In this document: piece after piece, positions 24,835-34,293 of the stretch
How the letters are laid out: each line of letters begins with the position of its first letter
How positions within the stretch are numbered: position 1 is the stretch's first letter
From: Sulfurovum sp.
GTDB lineage: Bacteria; Campylobacterota; Campylobacteria; Campylobacterales; Sulfurovaceae
Reading direction: 5' to 3'
Assembly (NCBI GenBank): GCA_027068485.1
Contig: JAMOSB010000018.1
Span: 1 to 56,948 of the forward strand
DNA length: 56,948 nt
Translations under genes and position numbers: made by a program
Notes under the pieces: model-generated
Databases searched by the model: none
Told to the model about the DNA's origin: nothing
The model's input: only the letters and a program-made list of their open reading frames with translations

Positions 24835-25671
24835 ATGTTTGGAAATCTTTTCAATAAGAGTGGAACAAAGCAGGAGACACCCAATCAGTGGATAAAGTGT
24901 CCTAAGTGTACTTCATTGATGTACTACAAAGAGGTAGAGACCAAGCAGAATGTCTGCCCTAAGTGTAACCATCACTTTCGTATCAATGCGGAGAAGCGTA
25001 TTGCGTCGATTGTTGATGAGGGGAGCTTTGTTGAGTTTGATGCCAATCTTGCCCCTATCGATCCCTTGAAGTTTACCGATAAGAAGTCCTATAAGAAGCG
25101 TCTAGAAGAGGCAAAAGCCAAAACAGGTAAAACCTCCTCTGTGATGAGTGGATCGTGTACGATTGATGGACAGCCTATAGAGCTTGTGGTCTTTGATTTC
25201 TCTTTTATGGGAGGAAGCCTTGGCTCTGTTGAGGGTGAAAAGATTGTTCGTTCTATCGATAGAGCGATTGAGAAGGCGTGTGGATTTATCATCGTATCCG
25301 CTTCAGGAGGAGCAAGAATGCAAGAGAGTACCTACTCACTGCTACAGATGAGTAAGACTTCCGCAGCACTCAACCGACTTCACCAAAAGGGATTGCCTTT
25401 TATCTCTATCCTCACCGACCCTACGATGGGTGGGGTCTCCGCATCGTTTGCGATGCTAGGTGATATTATTATGGCAGAGCCTGGTGCCTTGATCGGGTTT
25501 GCTGGGCAACGCGTCATTAAGCAGACTGTGGGGGTTGATCTCCCTGAGGGTTTCCAGCGATCGGAGTTTCTCCTAGAACATGGTCTGATCGATATGGTAG
25601 TCGATCGTGGTGAGATGAAGCGGACACTCTCTGACCTCTTCAAACTCTTTGATAAAAAAGCACAAGCCTAA
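24835..25671 (+). CDS. accD: Acetyl-CoA carboxylase, carboxyltransferase beta subunit
   Basis: A 278-residue AccD, which with AccA moves CO2 from biotin to acetyl-CoA in fatty-acid synthesis. WIKCPKCTSLM and NVCPKCNHHFRI near residues 19-45 form the zinc ribbon. The crotonase-like core has SGGARMQESTYSLLQMSKTS and DPTMGGVSASFAMLGD. Length is usual. It has GAGGAG as ribosome site. accA is not in the window. Confidence 0.96.
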   Translation: MFGNLFNKSGTKQETPNQWIKCPKCTSLMYYKEVETKQNVCPKCNHHFRINAEKRIASIVDEGSFVEFDANLAPIDPLKFTDKKSYKKRLEEAKAKTGKTSSVMSGSCTIDGQPIELVVFDFSFMGGSLGSVEGEKIVRSIDRAIEKACGFIIVSASGGARMQESTYSLLQMSKTSAALNRLHQKGLPFISILTDPTMGGVSASFAMLGDIIMAEPGALIGFAGQRVIKQTVGVDLPEGFQRSEFLLEHGLIDMVVDRGEMKRTLSDLFKLFDKKAQA

Positions 25672-25680
25672 CTACTAGTC

Positions 25681-26241
25681 GTGATACTCTATATCCATGG
25701 CTTTGGAAGCTCAGGACAGGGGGGTAAAGCGGAGAAGTTCCGTCGCTACTTTCGTGATCGGGGCATCCCCTTTATCGCTCCCTCTCTCTCCTATGTCCCT
25801 GAGTTAGCGATGACAACGCTAGAGGAGTTGATAGGCTCCTATGAGAAGGTCAGCTTGATAGGCTCCTCACTAGGAGGCTACTACGCGACCTACCTTGCAC
25901 AGAAGTATAATCTCTCTGCGGTTTTGATCAACCCTGCTGTTGACTCATCCAAGAGTCTAGCCTATGCCACTGAGAAGCTAGGGGAAGCCCCAAACTACTA
26001 TGATGAGAGCTACTTTAGCTGGCAACCTTCACACCTTAAAATGCTTGAAGCATATCGTCTACAGGAGCCTCCCCCTCAACACTACTTTGTGATGCTTCAG
26101 AGTGGGGATAGTGTGCTTGATTATCATGATGCCCTTGCCAAGTATCCCCAAAGTCGACTACTCATAGAGGAGGGGGGAAGCCATAGCTTCGAGGGGATAG
26201 AGCAACACTTCTTAGAGATTGAGGAGTTTTTGTGTGAGTAG
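25681..26241 (+). CDS. YqiA/UPF0227-like alpha/beta-hydrolase
   Basis: A 186-residue alpha/beta-hydrolase. LYIHGFGSSGQGGKAE at the start is the oxyanion region, GSSLGGYYA near residue 62 holds the nucleophile Ser, SGDSVLDY the acid Asp and GGSHSFEG the His. Members such as E. coli YqiA are esterases with a preference for short or acyl-CoA-like esters. The start is GTG, nine bases after accD, so it may share its transcript. The natural substrate is unknown. Confidence 0.85.
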   Translation: MILYIHGFGSSGQGGKAEKFRRYFRDRGIPFIAPSLSYVPELAMTTLEELIGSYEKVSLIGSSLGGYYATYLAQKYNLSAVLINPAVDSSKSLAYATEKLGEAPNYYDESYFSWQPSHLKMLEAYRLQEPPPQHYFVMLQSGDSVLDYHDALAKYPQSRLLIEEGGSHSFEGIEQHFLEIEEFLCE

Positions 26242-26248
26242 ATGCTCT

Positions 26249-27499
26249 CTACTCTGCTATAGTCCCCTGATACCCTCCTGCCAAATAGCCACTGGCAAAT
26301 GCCCACTGTAGATTGTATCCTCCACATGGTCCATCCAGATTGACCACCTCTCCACAGAAGTAGAGTCCTTTCACTTTTTTGCTCTCTAGACTTTTTGGGT
26401 CTATCTCTTTGAGGCTCACGCCTCCGCGTGTCACCATTGCCATCTTAAAGCCATCATGCCCTGTGATGGTTAGGGGGGTTGAGGCGAGTAGCTGGATGAG
26501 TCGGTTGCGACTCTCTCCACTGAGCTTGCCAAAGCTGAGTTTGGCTGAGGCATTGGCAAGAGTGCAGAGTGCTTGGGAGAGTGCTTGGGGGAGCAGGGTC
26601 TGGAGTAGGCTGAGTGTACTTTGGTGTGGGGTTTCCAAGAGATGTTGTTTGAGGTGTTGTCTAATCTGCTCCTCATTCATCCCTTTAGTGAGATTCATGC
26701 GTAGGGGTACCTCCTCAAACTTCGCAAGCAGTGGAGTGATTTCGCGTGAAAAGTCGAGTACCACAGGACCGCGTATTCCTGTTTTGGTAAAGATAAGATC
26801 GCCTGTGGCTTTAAGCTTTTTGTACTTTTTGAGATCGACCGTGAGGGTGACTTTGGGGATGGTGTCGGCTCGACAGTTGGCGACCCACTGCTCTTTGGTC
26901 TGGAGTGGCATCATGGCAGGGTGTGGTGGGAGGATAGTGTGTCCCACCGCTTGGGCTAGTTGGTAGCCATCTCCCTCGGATCCAAGGCTAGGGTAGCCCA
27001 TCCCCCCTGAAGCGATAATCACTGCCTCACTCTCTAGCCTCTGCGTGGCAGTTATCACCCCATAGACACGCGCCTCATCAGAGAGGAGTTTGAGGGCAGG
27101 GGTATGAGTGAAGAGTGTGATGGGGAGTTGCTGGATGGTGTTGTGGAGTGCGGTGATGATGGTCGAGGCGTTGTGTGTCAGAGGGAAGATTCGAAACCCA
27201 TCAGGAGCGTGGGTCTCTACCCCTATCTCTTGGAAAAAGGCTTGCAGCGTGCTACTATCCATCACTTCGAGTGCAGGCATCATAAATCGCCCCTCCCGCC
27301 CAAATGCTTCTATAAAAGCTTCATTGGAGAGGGTATTGGTGAGGTTACAGCGTCCACCTCCTGTGGCTTTGAGCTTGGTAGCGATGGTAGGGAGCTTCTC
27401 TAGGAGGGCGACACGCTTACCTCTGCGTCCTGCGTGGATCGCAGCGATCAAGCCTGAGGCTCCTGCTCCGATGATAATGAGGTCGTAGTGACTACTCAT
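26249..27499 (-). CDS. HI0933/YhiN-type FAD-dependent oxidoreductase
   Basis: A protein of about 416 residues. LIIIGAGASGLIAAIHAG is the FAD-binding loop right at the N-terminus, followed by GGGRCNLTNT, and the C-terminus has FCGEVVNLDGPCGGYNLQWAFASGYLAGG, the family FAD contact. The function of this widespread family is unknown; it is annotated as aminoacetone oxidase-like or simply flavoprotein. Several in-frame ATGs lie upstream to 27529; I chose 27499 because it gives the usual distance to the FAD loop. It overlaps the upstream membrane gene by eight bases. Confidence 0.87.
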   Translation of the reverse strand: MSSHYDLIIIGAGASGLIAAIHAGRRGKRVALLEKLPTIATKLKATGGGRCNLTNTLSNEAFIEAFGREGRFMMPALEVMDSSTLQAFFQEIGVETHAPDGFRIFPLTHNASTIITALHNTIQQLPITLFTHTPALKLLSDEARVYGVITATQRLESEAVIIASGGMGYPSLGSEGDGYQLAQAVGHTILPPHPAMMPLQTKEQWVANCRADTIPKVTLTVDLKKYKKLKATGDLIFTKTGIRGPVVLDFSREITPLLAKFEEVPLRMNLTKGMNEEQIRQHLKQHLLETPHQSTLSLLQTLLPQALSQALCTLANASAKLSFGKLSGESRNRLIQLLASTPLTITGHDGFKMAMVTRGGVSLKEIDPKSLESKKVKGLYFCGEVVNLDGPCGGYNLQWAFASGYLAGGYQGTIAE

Positions 27500-28118
27500 C
27501 TCCTGTATCGCCATCCCCATCACCCTCATCGCCTACACCCGTAGGATTGACCCCACGGATACCATGAATCGCCGATCGGATATGTGACCATGTCCCACCC
27601 AAAAAGAGGATAATAAAGAGTGCGAACTGCCCTAGCTCTACTACCATACCCCACTCGATAGTGTGAAACCACTTCAAAAAAGCGATAGGGGTCGCGAGGA
27701 TAAGTGCAAGGGCGATCATCCCGATGGTGTTGAGTGTCCCTGCGGTAAGCGAGAGCATATAAAAGGCGATACTCACCAAGATCACCCCACTAAAAGGGTA
27801 GATGATATCCGCGGGGGTTTTCACCGAGAGAAGCATCAACCCAACAATCACTACCGAGAGTAGGAGGAGTGTGACAATCTTCTTGGCGGTGTTCATCACC
27901 CCTTTGATGTAGTAGTTTTTTGCTACGAAGTAGGTGATGGCGGTCAAGAGTGCCACAGCGATATTGGTACTAATCTGTAGGGTGTTTTCTAGGTGCATCA
28001 CCTTTTTAAACCAAAACTCAAAAAGATAGACCGAGATCAATGAGAGGGTTAAGTTGATCGCAATCATCTGCCAGTTTTTCGTGCTACTTTTTGGGGTAGC
28101 TGTAGGATTTTTTTCCAT
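27492..28118 (-). CDS. Hypothetical membrane protein
   Basis: A 208-residue protein with a polar N-terminus, about six hydrophobic segments between residues 18 and 180, and a low-complexity acidic tail (GVGDEGDGDGDTGDE) that lies in the overlap with the following flavoprotein gene. No transporter signature is seen. It has its own start region and faces divergent aspS. I recognise no family. Confidence 0.72.
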   Translation of the reverse strand: MEKNPTATPKSSTKNWQMIAINLTLSLISVYLFEFWFKKVMHLENTLQISTNIAVALLTAITYFVAKNYYIKGVMNTAKKIVTLLLLSVVIVGLMLLSVKTPADIIYPFSGVILVSIAFYMLSLTAGTLNTIGMIALALILATPIAFLKWFHTIEWGMVVELGQFALFIILFLGGTWSHIRSAIHGIRGVNPTGVGDEGDGDGDTGDE

Positions 28119-28237
28119 AAGTTTCTCCAGTTAAATGTAATGAAATATTATACAATCTGCACTCCAATAGAAGCTTAAGAATTTAGGGTATTGCCCTATT
28201 TATGGTAGCCAAAACAGACCCTTAAACTACAATTAGC

Positions 28238-28243
28238 TATAAT
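28238..28243 (+). promoter_or_regulatory. -10 box of aspS-adk
   Basis: TATAAT 29 bases before the aspS start. The 28119-28272 gap shows nothing else distinct. Confidence 0.5.
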
Positions 28244-28272
28244 CGCGTCAATCAAATATATTAGGATAGCCA

Positions 28273-30039
28273 ATGAGAACACACTATTGTGCAGATATAA
28301 ACGAACAACATATCGGTCAGACGGTTACCGTCGCTGGTTGGGTAGCAAGCCGTCGGGATCATGGTGGGGTGATTTTTATCGACCTTAGAGATAAAGATGA
28401 AGTAGTACAGCTTGTCTGTGATCCTACCGATAATGTCATGGCACATAAGATTGCTGAAGAGGTGAGAGATCAGTTTGTTCTTCTTGCGACAGGTTCGATC
28501 CGTGCGAGAGGGGAAGGGCTTGAGAACCCTAACCTCAAGACGGGTAAGGTGGAGATGGTCGTTGATAGCCTCACCATCGAGAACCGCTCTAAGCCGATGC
28601 CGTTTGATCTCGGAGATGAGAAGGTCAATGAGGAGATTCGTCTGAAGTATCGCTACCTTGAGCTACGAAGCCAAAAGTCTTATGATATCTTCAAGCTTCG
28701 CTCCAAAGCGACTATCGCGACGCGTAACTCACTTGATGCGATGGACTTCTTAGAAGTTGAGACCCCTATCTTGACCAAATCGACTCCTGAAGGGGCGAGA
28801 GATTATCTCGTACCAAGTCGTGTCCATGGTGGTGAGTTTTATGCCCTCCCACAATCTCCACAGCTCTTCAAACAGCTCTTGATGGTGAGTGGGTTTGATC
28901 GCTATTTTCAGATTGCAAAGTGTTTCCGTGATGAGGACTTGAGAGCCGATAGACAGCCAGAGTTTACTCAGATAGATGTCGAGATGAGCTTCTGTGACCA
29001 AGAGGATGTTATCCGTGTTGCAGAGAAGCTCATTAACGATATCTTTACTGCGTGTGGGTTTACGATCCCTACCTCATTCAACCGTATCACCCATACCGAA
29101 GCGATGGAGAAATATGGATCAGATAAGCCCGATATGCGGTATGATCTTGCGATGGTTGATGTGATCGATATCTTTGAGAGATGTGACAATGAGATCTTCT
29201 CAGGGATCGCCAAGACCCCTAAGAAGAACCGTATCAAAGCCCTTAAAGTCCCTCAAGGAGACACTATCTTCTCTAAGCGACAGATGAAGGGATTTGAGGA
29301 GTATGTACGGAAGTTTGGTGCTGCGGGGTTAGGATACTTCCAGATGAAAGAGGATGGACTCAAAGGACCCTTGACTAAGTTCTTTAGTGAAGATGATATT
29401 CAGGCGATTATTGAGCGATGTGAGCTTGAGGTCGGGGACGCGGTCTTCTTTGGTGCGGGTGATAAGAAGCTTGTCCTTGACTATATGGGGCGTTTCCGTA
29501 TCTATCTTGCAGAGTTGATGGATATCATCCCTCAAGATACTTTTGAGTTCTTATGGGTTGTAGACTTCCCGATGTTTGAGGTAGAGGATGGACGGGTCAA
29601 AGCCCTTCACCACCCATTCACTCAGCCTAAGACCTCTGAGAATGGGACGATAGACTATGAGGATATTGAAGAGATTGAGTCGATTGCATATGATATCGTC
29701 CTCAATGGTACAGAACTAGGTGGTGGGTCGATTCGTATCCATAAAGAGGCGATGCAAGCAGAGATCTTTAAGCTCTTAGGTATCTCCGAAGAGGAGGCGC
29801 AAGAGAAGTTTGGATTCTTGCTTGATGCCTTAAAGTTTGGTGCGCCACCACATGGTGGGTTTGCGATGGGTCTTGACCGTATGATTATGCTTATGACGGG
29901 TGCTCAGAGTATCCGTGAAGTGATCGCATTCCCTAAGACTCAAAGAGCCCAGTGTATGCTCACCCAAGCCCCAAGCCCAGTCGATGCTGAGCAACTCAAA
30001 GAGCTCAGCCTTAGACTCAGACAAACCCAAACAGTATAA
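28273..30039 (+). CDS. aspS: Aspartyl-tRNA synthetase
   Basis: A 588-residue class II synthetase of the bacterial type. The N-terminal OB fold has [50 protein letters not shown] (motif 2) and [10 protein letters not shown] (motif 3) form the catalytic core, and the large GAD insertion lies between residues about 290 and 420. It attaches aspartate to tRNA-Asp; relatives in this phylum are often non-discriminating and also serve tRNA-Asn. adk follows after 12 bases. Confidence 0.97.
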   Translation: MRTHYCADINEQHIGQTVTVAGWVASRRDHGGVIFIDLRDKDEVVQLVCDPTDNVMAHKIAEEVRDQFVLLATGSIRARGEGLENPNLKTGKVEMVVDSLTIENRSKPMPFDLGDEKVNEEIRLKYRYLELRSQKSYDIFKLRSKATIATRNSLDAMDFLEVETPILTKSTPEGARDYLVPSRVHGGEFYALPQSPQLFKQLLMVSGFDRYFQIAKCFRDEDLRADRQPEFTQIDVEMSFCDQEDVIRVAEKLINDIFTACGFTIPTSFNRITHTEAMEKYGSDKPDMRYDLAMVDVIDIFERCDNEIFSGIAKTPKKNRIKALKVPQGDTIFSKRQMKGFEEYVRKFGAAGLGYFQMKEDGLKGPLTKFFSEDDIQAIIERCELEVGDAVFFGAGDKKLVLDYMGRFRIYLAELMDIIPQDTFEFLWVVDFPMFEVEDGRVKALHHPFTQPKTSENGTIDYEDIEEIESIAYDIVLNGTELGGGSIRIHKEAMQAEIFKLLGISEEEAQEKFGFLLDALKFGAPPHGGFAMGLDRMIMLMTGAQSIREVIAFPKTQRAQCMLTQAPSPVDAEQLKELSLRLRQTQTV

Positions 30040-30051
30040 AAGGAGAACACT

Positions 30052-30642
30052 ATGAAAAAACTATTTTTGATTATCGGAGCACCAGGATCAGGTAAGACAA
30101 CCGATGCGAGTATCATCGCTAAGAAGCATGCGAATAGTATCGTCCACTACTCTACAGGTGATATGCTTCGTGAAGAGGTTGCAAGTGGTAGTGAACTAGG
30201 AGCAACGATCGAGAGTTATATCTCCAAGGGAGCATTGGTACCCTTAGAGATCATCGTCAACACCATCGTCTCAGCGATCAAAAATGCCCCTGTCGATACG
30301 ATCCTGATCGATGGATACCCTAGGAGTGTCGAGCAGATGAGTGCATTTGATGAGCTTGTCTCCAAAGAGGATGCTATCGAGCTTGCTGCGGTCATCGAGG
30401 TAAGAGTGAGTGAAGCCACAGCCAAAGAGCGTATCCTTGGGCGTGCAGCCGATGCCAAGCCAGGAGAAGAGCGTAGTGATGATAGCGTAGAGGTCTTCTT
30501 CGATAGAATGAAAATCTATACTGATCCCCTAGCAGAGATCCAAGCATTCTACACCACCAAAGCACTCTTGCATGTCATCGACGGTGAGCGTACCTTAGAG
30601 CCTATCGTAGAGGATATGGAAGCCTTTATCCTCTCTAAATAG
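30052..30642 (+). CDS. adk: Adenylate kinase
   Basis: A 196-residue nucleoside monophosphate kinase that interconverts ATP, ADP and AMP. GAPGSGKTTDASIIA is the P-loop, STGDMLREEV the AMP-binding segment, DGYPRSVEQM the second AMP contact. The LID is short, without a zinc ribbon (GRAADAKPGEERSDDS). It is co-directional with aspS and followed by a clear terminator. Confidence 0.94.
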   Translation: MKKLFLIIGAPGSGKTTDASIIAKKHANSIVHYSTGDMLREEVASGSELGATIESYISKGALVPLEIIVNTIVSAIKNAPVDTILIDGYPRSVEQMSAFDELVSKEDAIELAAVIEVRVSEATAKERILGRAADAKPGEERSDDSVEVFFDRMKIYTDPLAEIQAFYTTKALLHVIDGERTLEPIVEDMEAFILSK

Positions 30643-30656
30643 CACCACTACTCTCT

Positions 30657-30700
30657 ACCAAGAGAGCTTTAGCATATAGCTTCTCTTGGTGGGCTTTTCT
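30657..30700 (+). terminator. Rho-independent terminator after adk
   Basis: ACCAAGAGA (30657-30665) pairs with TCTCTTGGT (30682-30690), with further pairs inside (AGCT/AGCT), followed by GGGCTTTTCTTCT. It closes the aspS-adk unit. The rest of the gap to 30805 is AT-rich without other signals. Confidence 0.7.
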
Positions 30701-30805
30701 TCTAACTAATTGGACTCAGGACAAAAAAATTTGTAAAAATAGACAAAAAATCAATATGGAGTTTAATTAGAAAGGTCTTTCTATCCATTCCGTGAAATTT
30801 CACTC

Positions 30806-31633
30806 TTAATGTCGAGAGAAGATCAGTTCACCTACTTCATGTCCAATCGCTTCGGCGACTACGGAACACTTGACGATGAAGAGGTAGTAGAGGGGGCGGT
30901 GGGTGACATCGTAGAGGCTCTCGTAGTTTCCCATCCCTTTGGCGAGGACGATATCGGATTGCTCAAAGAGGGCTTTGGAGGTGTTATTGGCGTAGCTGAG
31001 GTCAAACCCCGGGGTAGGGACTCCTGTGTCGATGAGTGTGGCACTACGACTGAGGGGTTGAGCCTCTTTGAGGGTGACATCATTGATGATGGGTCTGCCT
31101 CGTGTGAAGTAGTAGACGGTGATATCATACGCCTGCGTAATCATCTCGATGAGAAGCTTGTCAAAGATATGCTCCCCTACATTGTCTCCGATATAGACAA
31201 GGGTTTTTGCCTGCGTTAGTTCTGCTTCAAACAGCTTAAAGTCATCTACCCCAAAAGCTCTGTGAAAGTGTGTCTTGATGGTCTGGTTGAGATCGAGTTG
31301 TGCTTGAGCCCCAAAGTCAATCACATTGCCAATGAGTGCCAACTTCACTGCATCATGGAGGCTCTGGACAAAGGAGGTATCGATAGCGAGTGCCATCTGT
31401 GTCGCTTGAGCTTTGGATTTGGAAATGGGGTCTGGGACACCCGTGATCTCTGCGATCTTGGCATAGGTGGCTTGGGCGATTTGAGGTGGGGTCATCTCCA
31501 TGCTTGACTCCATCAGTATCTTGGCGGTGGAGTCGAGTAGTCGTTTGCTCATAGGGTCATCGAGTTCGAGGAGTTTGGATACTTTGAGAGTTTGGTTGAG
31601 GATACAAGTGATACAGTCGGGTTTGATATACAT
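30806..31633 (-). CDS. DUF89 / damage-control phosphatase-like protein
   Basis: A 275-residue protein of the DUF89 (ARMT1-like) family. PDCITCILNQ at the N-terminus supplies the Cys pair of this subfamily; GDNVGEHIFDKLLIE, RGRPIINDVT and AKGMGNYESL carry the Asp, Asn and Lys/Gly residues of the metal-dependent phosphatase site. The family removes phosphate from damaged or unwanted sugar phosphates and cofactors. The substrate here is unknown. It has its own TATAAT box. Confidence 0.88.
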   Translation of the reverse strand: MYIKPDCITCILNQTLKVSKLLELDDPMSKRLLDSTAKILMESSMEMTPPQIAQATYAKIAEITGVPDPISKSKAQATQMALAIDTSFVQSLHDAVKLALIGNVIDFGAQAQLDLNQTIKTHFHRAFGVDDFKLFEAELTQAKTLVYIGDNVGEHIFDKLLIEMITQAYDITVYYFTRGRPIINDVTLKEAQPLSRSATLIDTGVPTPGFDLSYANNTSKALFEQSDIVLAKGMGNYESLYDVTHRPLYYLFIVKCSVVAEAIGHEVGELIFSRH

Positions 31634-31662
31634 ACGCGTCTACCTTAGTAAAGAGTTGGCGT

Positions 31663-31668
31663 ATTATA
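31663..31668 (-). promoter_or_regulatory. -10 box of the DUF89 gene
   Basis: TATAAT on the minus strand, 29 bases before the start codon at 31633. Confidence 0.5.
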
Positions 31669-31689
31669 GCATCTCAACTTAAGGGGGCG

Positions 31690-32460
31690 TTAGTGTATGG
31701 TGTAGCGTAGGGTAAAGGAGAGCTGTTGAGGGAGTGTGACGGGGAGGTTGGTGGTGTTGATGGGGGAGATACTCTGGAGGGCTTGGCGTGCAGAGCGGTA
31801 GAAGAGTTTGGAGCCACTGAGCTTGATATGGGTGAGCTTCCCACTGCGTGCGATGGTGAAGGTGACTTTGACCCGCCCCTCTAGTCGGCGTTTTTTGGCT
31901 ATCCGTGGGTAGCGTTTGTGTCGGTTGATCTTCTGTCGTAGTTGAGCAAAAAATCTATTTTTTTTCGCTTTGATCTCGCGTCGGGTTCCTTTGCGTTTTG
32001 CCCCGTGGTTGCGTGTGTGGTGTGTGGTGGTGTGGGGCTTGGGCTTACTGACTTTTTTGGGTGTGCGTTTTTTAGGTATAGGTTTTTTGGGTCTGGGCTT
32101 TTTGATAGGCTTTTTGGGCAAGGGTTTTTTAGGTAGTGGCTTCTCTACTTTGGGTGGTGTGGGCTTTTGGATGGCTTTGGGAGTGGTAGGTGCGGGGAGG
32201 ATCGGCACGATAGCGGGTGGTTGCTCTATCACGGGTGGGGGTGGTGTCACGGGCTTGGGTGGTGGTGGCGGTGTGATAGGTTTGGGCGGTGCGGGTGGAG
32301 GGACGAAGGTCGCAAGAGCGAGTGAGATAGTCTCCTCTTGGGGGCGTTGGTCTGCGATGCGTTGGGGCTGTTGCTGGAAGTAGAGATAGGCTCCTATCAG
32401 AGCAAGATAGAGTAGGGTAACAGTCACAAATGAGAGGCTATAGCGGTGTCTATGGGTCAT
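31690..32460 (-). CDS. tonB: TonB energy-transducing protein
   Basis: A 256-residue TonB. One N-terminal membrane anchor (FVTVTLLYLALIGAYLYF), then a long periplasmic stretch rich in Pro and Lys (PPPPKP, PKKPLPKKP repeats over residues about 52-140), then the compact C-terminal domain with RYPRIAKKRRLEGRVKVTFTI and a final strand SFTLRYTIH. It would carry energy from ExbB/ExbD to outer-membrane receptors. No receptor gene is in the window. It is the last gene of the metF-exbB-exbD-tonB run. Confidence 0.93.
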   Translation of the reverse strand: MTHRHRYSLSFVTVTLLYLALIGAYLYFQQQPQRIADQRPQEETISLALATFVPPPAPPKPITPPPPPKPVTPPPPVIEQPPAIVPILPAPTTPKAIQKPTPPKVEKPLPKKPLPKKPIKKPRPKKPIPKKRTPKKVSKPKPHTTTHHTRNHGAKRKGTRREIKAKKNRFFAQLRQKINRHKRYPRIAKKRRLEGRVKVTFTIARSGKLTHIKLSGSKLFYRSARQALQSISPINTTNLPVTLPQQLSFTLRYTIH

Positions 32461-32469
32461 GGCGTAGGG

Positions 32470-32850
32470 CTAGTTGGTTTTGGTCACAATAGCCACATGG
32501 CTAAAGCCCCGAGCTTTGAGAAACTCAATCACTGCGACAAAGTACTCAAAGGCACTTGCTTTATCGGTACGCAGGGTGATGGTGTCGTGTTTGGCATCGA
32601 GTTGGCTCAACTTCTCTTTGAGACTCTCAAGGGAGAGTTGGGTCTCATCTAAGAAGTAGTGACCTGCTTTGTCGATGGCGATAATGGTACTTTTTTTGTC
32701 TACCTTCTTTTTGCTACTCGCATGGGGGAGATCGACTTGGATACTCTGATGGGTGACGAAACTCGCCGTTGCCAAGACGATGACTAGAAGAACCAGTACG
32801 ATATCGATGAAGGGGACGACATTCATCTTGTCAAAACGCTCGCGTCTCAT
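32470..32850 (-). CDS. exbD: ExbD/TolR-type biopolymer transport protein
   Basis: A 126-residue protein with one membrane segment near the N-terminus (MNVVPFIDIVLVLLVIVLAT), containing the conserved Asp that channels protons (FIDIVLVLL), and a periplasmic domain with IAIDKAGHYFLD and LRTDKASAFEYFV. It pairs with ExbB five bases upstream and tonB nine bases downstream. Confidence 0.94.
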   Translation of the reverse strand: MRRERFDKMNVVPFIDIVLVLLVIVLATASFVTHQSIQVDLPHASSKKKVDKKSTIIAIDKAGHYFLDETQLSLESLKEKLSQLDAKHDTITLRTDKASAFEYFVAVIEFLKARGFSHVAIVTKTN

Positions 32851-32855
32851 CTGGG

Positions 32856-33296
32856 CTACTGCTTGCTATCTTGGAGTATCTCCCACTCAGAGAGGAGACG
32901 GTCGACTTTGGTGAGAAGGGCGTTGTAGAAGATCGTCGCAGGGATCGCCACAACCAATCCTGCTGCGGTGGCTTTGAGGGCAAGTGCAAGGTGCTTCATA
33001 ATCTGAGCGGGGTTGATGGTGTCTTGCTGATCTCCGATGATATAGAAGGTGAGGATAATAGCTAGTACGGTACCAAGTAGCCCGATATAGGGAGCATTGG
33101 AGCCGATAGAGGCGATAGTAGAGAGATGTTTTGAGAGGTCTAGCTCTAGGGCTTTTTGGTGCTGATAGCGCTCTAGTTTGATACTACGAAAGTAGAGGAG
33201 TCGCTCAATCCCAAAGAGAAAGGTCACAAAACTCAAAAAGAGCAATAGCCCGATAATACCATAATCGACAATATCTTTAATCTGTTCTATCGGCAT
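32856..33296 (-). CDS. exbB: ExbB/TolQ-type proton channel protein
   Basis: A 146-residue, short ExbB with three membrane segments: IIGLLLFLSFVTFLFGIERLL, then APYIGLLGTVLAIILTF, then ALALKATAAGLVVAIPATIFYN, the conserved MotA/TolQ/ExbB core. With ExbD it uses the proton gradient to drive TonB. The start is three bases after the metF stop, so coupling to metF is likely. Confidence 0.94.
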   Translation of the reverse strand: MPIEQIKDIVDYGIIGLLLFLSFVTFLFGIERLLYFRSIKLERYQHQKALELDLSKHLSTIASIGSNAPYIGLLGTVLAIILTFYIIGDQQDTINPAQIMKHLALALKATAAGLVVAIPATIFYNALLTKVDRLLSEWEILQDSKQ

Positions 33297-33299
33297 GGG

Positions 33300-34217
33300 T
33301 TATCCTATCAGCTTGGCACAAAGCTCAAAGCGGTTGTGTGTCATAAGGTGGAGTTTGCCGTGGAGCTTCATCACCCCATCAAAAAGCTCTTTGGAGAGGG
33401 CAAACCCTACCTCATACTCTTTGGCTTCTCCATCCATCGCCGCGAGGTTCATCGCATCGATAATCGCTTTGGGGACATGGATACCAGGGACTTTGTCGTC
33501 GATAAAGTTGGCTGTCTTGGCCCGTACGATAGGGAACTGTCCCAAGACAAGTTGTGCCTCTTTGGCGGTGTTACGGATACTCATCTCTTTTGCCTCCTCA
33601 AAGATCTCTAGAAGCTCCTTGGCACTCTCTAGGCTGTAGACGGGTTGGGTGATAATCGCCCTTGCTCCATAGTCGAGCTTCTTGACAATGCGTTTTTGGA
33701 GCTTCTTCATATCCTTGGCATAGGAGTTTGCCACCGCAAAGGGGTAGATTGGCTTGGGGGCGGGGGTAAGGGGTTTGTTGGAGTAGTCTACGCCATTGTT
33801 GAGGTGGTAGATGATACTTAGTAGTAGCGTAGAGTCACGCTCTAGTACCCCCTTGACCTCAGGTTGGTCAGAGAACTTCGCAGGGTCACCCGTGAGTGCC
33901 AAGATACAACGAAGGTCAAAATCATTGGCACCAAGGAGGGTAGATTGGAGGGAGAGTTTGTTTTTGTCTCGCATACTCATGGTGGCGATGACGGGTTTGT
34001 TGAAGGTCTGCTGTATCTTAATGGCAGAGAGTACGCCCGACATTTTGAGTTTGGCTAGGGGGTTGTCGGTACAGGTGAAGCCTGTGACCTTCTCATGGAG
34101 TCCACTAGCTTGAATCTGCTCGATGAGTGAGGTGATAGATGCACCATGAGGGGGATTGACCTCTACGGTGATAAAGTCTTTGTCTTTACAGAGTATGTCA
34201 CAAAATTTATCAAACAT
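33300..34217 (-). CDS. metF: Methylenetetrahydrofolate reductase-like protein
   Basis: A 305-residue TIM-barrel protein of the MetF family, which reduces methylene-THF to methyl-THF for methionine or one-carbon metabolism. ITVEVNPPHG at the start holds the conserved Glu, CILALTGDPAKF the flavin/folate segment, and ARAIITQPVYS the region before the C-terminal barrel. Length is near the usual 290-300. It heads the minus-strand run with exbB-exbD-tonB and faces serB divergently. Confidence 0.9.
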   Translation of the reverse strand: MFDKFCDILCKDKDFITVEVNPPHGASITSLIEQIQASGLHEKVTGFTCTDNPLAKLKMSGVLSAIKIQQTFNKPVIATMSMRDKNKLSLQSTLLGANDFDLRCILALTGDPAKFSDQPEVKGVLERDSTLLLSIIYHLNNGVDYSNKPLTPAPKPIYPFAVANSYAKDMKKLQKRIVKKLDYGARAIITQPVYSLESAKELLEIFEEAKEMSIRNTAKEAQLVLGQFPIVRAKTANFIDDKVPGIHVPKAIIDAMNLAAMDGEAKEYEVGFALSKELFDGVMKLHGKLHLMTHNRFELCAKLIG

Positions 34218-34255
34218 TCATTTCTCTTTTGTATAGGTATTTTGGGTTAATTGGT

Positions 34256-34261
34256 TATAAT
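34256..34261 (+). promoter_or_regulatory. -10 box of serB
   Basis: TATAAT 32 bases before serB, in the metF-serB divergent gap. On the other strand TATACA lies close to metF and may serve it. Confidence 0.45.
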
Positions 34262-34293
34262 TCTATCCAAATAATACATAGAGGTAACTATAG

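Noticed and set aside
30809-31507. Plus-strand frames opposite the DUF89 gene
   Set aside because: They lack ribosome sites and family motifs, while the minus-strand frame keeps all DUF89 motifs over its whole length.
32000-32230. Repeats in the tonB region as a CRISPR or tandem repeat array
   Set aside because: The repetition follows the Pro-Lys codon pattern, with no constant spacers.
31900-32330. Plus-strand Gly/Leu/Phe-rich long frame opposite tonB
   Set aside because: It is the shadow of the Pro/Lys-rich TonB linker; tonB has the full domain order and neighbours exbD and exbB.
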